From Perca fluviatilis (lineage: Eukaryota; Chordata; Actinopteri; Perciformes; Percidae), in NCBI RefSeq assembly GCF_010015445.1, contig NC_053126.1, positions 22,693,169 to 22,757,168 on the forward strand: a stretch of DNA of 64,000 nt, read 5' to 3'. Under the pieces are notes generated by a model. It was not told where the DNA came from and searched no databases. It saw only the letters and a program-made list of their open reading frames with translations. This document shows, piece by piece, positions 60,731 to 64,000 of this stretch. The number at the start of each line of letters is the position of its first letter. The stretch's first letter is position 1. Both the position numbers and the translations under genes were made by a program.

Positions 60731-60984
60731 GATAGATGATATGACTATAATTACCTAATCTGACACAGTGACCATCGGAACAGACATAAATATTGTGTAG
60801 TCTGAACCAGCATATAGTCTTGTTAATCGTCGTCAGCTGTTGAGTCTAAAACACTTTGACGATGAAACAGTAGTTGCTTTTATAGACAAAATAAATCATG
60901 ACTCATTACTATATGATGTTGTGTCGGGCTCACAATAAATAAAAAAAAACGTTAAAAAATGTTTTGCTGACACTTGGATCTCAG

Positions 60985-61218
60985 AGTGGTAAGGGATTGT
61001 GTTGTCATCTGACTGGCGGTAAGGATCCTGGTCCCAGTTGGTTGTTTGCACTGGGCGGCCGGGGAATGACACAGGCCCTGACCGGCCTGCTCACCTGTCC
61101 AGCCACACAGGGACAAGAACACCACCGAGGCCAGACCAGCCCGGACAACAACAGTTTACTGAAGCTGCTGCAGGAAACAACAGGAGTGAAAACTGAACAC
61201 AAACAATGTCCATCTTAA
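60985..61218. other. Coding-like island, strand unresolved
   Basis: On the plus strand an open frame after the acceptor GATCTCAG reads SGKGLCCHLTGGKDPGPSW and on to LLKLLQETTGVKTEHKQCPS with a TAA stop. On the minus strand 61095-61167 is a 73-nt segment with a good acceptor (TTTCCTGCAG) and donor (GTGAGC), open in two frames. Base composition is coding-like and unlike the flanks. No family recognised. Confidence 0.3.
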
Positions 61219-62093
61219 AAGGCCCTGTCAGTTAGCAAGATTGTAAGATTGGTTCACGAATCATGTGCTGTATTTCATTTTGTCTGACCACTTTTCAAGA
61301 TGCTACTGGTTTTAATTTCACATGCAGACAACTTGCATAATTTATGTTATCCATCAAAGAGAAGAGGAAAGTGTTTCATTGCAGCATGGAAATCCTCTTA
61401 ATTAATACCAAAGAAAATATCAAAGTAAACAATTTCAGCATGGTAAATCTAATGTATTCATGGGAGTTATGTAAAGAAAAATGAGGCTAATGGATTACAG
61501 CGTTATTAGGCTGTGCAAAGAAGAAAGTGCTGCATAATATGATCTGTAATTAAATCAGAATATGGAAAAACACGACATAGAAATAAAATAATACATACGT
61601 ACATTTTTACTCCCGTATACCACAATGCAACACGGTCGTGTTTTCCTGGAGGAGAAGAAGAAGCAGAAGGACTTGTTTGGTGATTCCCTATATAGTTTAC
61701 TATTTAATAAACACAATATGGGGAATAGTGAGTGAGTGAATGAGGGAACGGTTTCGAGCACAGCTATTAAGTGTGTTTGTCTGCCCTAAAGTTAGCTGCT
61801 AACTAACAAAGACTCAGTGGTATACATAGCAACGGTCTGTTATACTTAGCAACGGTCTGTTATACAGAAAAAAAACTGACCGTAGAATGGCGTGATTGAA
61901 CAAGGTTGCATAATAATTTGCAATAATGACCAGCTCGTTTTACATTATCCCGTATACCTCCTGAATAGCTCTTCTATCAATAAGGGGTAATGCTACAGTA
62001 ATCATCTTCAAAAGTAGCTGATGGCAGAAGCTGAAATGGCAAATGTTTATTGCAGTGTGGTGATAGTGTGTTTCTCTCTCTGTCTCTTTCTAG

Positions 62094-62188
62094 GTCGGTG
62101 CATCTGTAGTCTGCTGATAATCAGACAGAGAGTTAAAATTCAGAGCAGTGAGCTGTCAGGTCAGGACGAGCTGACATCGCTGCTTTGA
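62094..62188 (+). other. Possible terminal exon of an unknown gene
   Basis: A very strong acceptor (TCTCTCTCTGTCTCTTTCTAG-like tract) is followed, after two carried bases, by RCICSLLIIRQRVKIQSSEL and SGQDELTSLL and TGA at 62186-62188. The short hydrophobic-then-polar tail could be the cytoplasmic end of a membrane protein. No upstream exon was identified. Confidence 0.25.
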
Positions 62189-62984
62189 ACATCCTGAATG
62201 CTCTGCACACATGACCAAACCTCACACAGATTCTGTGTGTTTTAAGAGGAAAATCACATCACAATCACACAGCGCGCTCATGCACACGCATTCATTAATT
62301 ACAACCTCTGCAACATAAAGACGGCATATTGGACATGGTGAATTATACTAATCTGTAACATGAGGTACAGTAGCTATCAGCCATGTGCATCACAGTCTCA
62401 AACTGAACAACTCCTGCTGCTATTAAGACAGATTAATGTGATATTTTTAGCTGTTTGTTTTTTGCTTTAGTTTTTACAGCACAATTTAGATATTATTTCA
62501 TCTCCCAACAAAACTATGTAACGTTTGTTAATATTACGTTGTCAAATGTACCAAAACACAATAATAACCATCTGTTATTGCTTAAAGAAAAGAAACAAAT
62601 CTCAGCCCTCAATAGCCTGAGACGACCAAAACAAGTTAAATTAGAGTGTGCACTGGGAAACTACTTATACAGATTTTCAGGGTTAGGTGAAGCTAACTGC
62701 CCACACCTGAATGCCTCACCTGCAGGAAAAACTGTCAAATGGTCCCAAATAAGCTCATGAGACATCTTTACACAAAACCAGTAAAGTCATTGAATGCTTC
62801 AAGCGACTAAGATAGTAAAAGTAAATTAATTTTACTTTTGAACTGAATGAAAGAAATTAATTCAAACAACTATTCATATGACAACCCTAACAAGCATACT
62901 TTATTTTCTAATTCTAAATCCAATATTTATCTGCATTTATATTTATTTTTGTGCATGAAAAAAGAGTACAGCCATTCTAGTGGC

Positions 62985-63056
62985 TCTTAGAGGCTGTACT
63001 GCTACTAAATGCTAAGATCAGCGTGTTAACATGCTCATAATGAGAATGCTAACATG
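62985..63056. repeat. GCTAAC-rich dispersed repeat, interrupted by the Tc1 element
   Basis: GAGGCTGTACTGCTACTAAA, GCGTGTTAACATGCTCATAA and GAGAATGCTAACATG, then the Tc1 left end begins. The continuation should lie beyond the right edge of the window. Confidence 0.7.
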
Positions 63057-63058
63057 TA

Positions 63059-64000
<942 letters not shown>

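Overview
The window looks like nuclear DNA of a teleost fish, most likely a percomorph. The evidence is a vertebrate multi-exon gene with GT-AG introns, an intronless TRIM E3-ligase gene of the type expanded in fish, a Tc1-like transposon, and many interspersed repeats typical of fish (hAT, TTAA and Tc1/mariner MITEs, L2/Rex-like LINE tails, TG/AC/AT microsatellites). The species cannot be fixed from sequence alone. I see no operon, CRISPR array, phage or viral genome, and no clearly new multi-gene system.

Layout. 1-5.2 kb is intergenic and repeat-rich: a TG/GA microsatellite, a CpG-rich MITE-like element, a tandem duplication and a dispersed repeat ending next to the TRIM stop codon. 5239-6903 (minus) is an intronless 554-residue TRIM protein (RING, two B-boxes, coiled coil, PRY-SPRY) with an ISRE-like dyad just upstream of its ATG, suggesting interferon control. 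7-10.6 kb is intergenic with an 874-bp MITE. 11241-44961 (plus) is radil: 16 coding exons, 1162 residues, Ras-associating, FHA, DIL and PDZ domains in family order. A CRE-like site lies upstream, and a long 3' UTR probably ends near 47.3 kb. Its introns are filled with mobile-element debris, including a 1.3-kb hAT-like element with exact 8-bp target duplications, a 356-bp hAT MITE, a foldback element, a perfect 69-bp-arm palindrome, and elements within about 30 bp of two splice sites.

50101-54555 (minus) is the 3' part of a second multi-exon gene that I do not recognise. Five phase-compatible exons encode one EF-hand loop and a C-terminal domain that may be ubiquitin-like; the 5' end was not found. 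55-63 kb is repeat-rich, with three coding-like islands I cannot join into a gene. From 63059 to the right edge is a Tc1-like transposon whose transposase is broken near its start; it is inserted into an older dispersed repeat.

The genes have no evident joint function. Radil is a Rap-GTPase effector in cell adhesion and migration, the TRIM gene is a probable innate-immunity E3 ligase, and the EF-hand protein is of unknown role. The main interest lies in nested mobile elements, two large perfect or near-perfect inverted repeats, the ISRE dyad and the unrecognised EF-hand gene.
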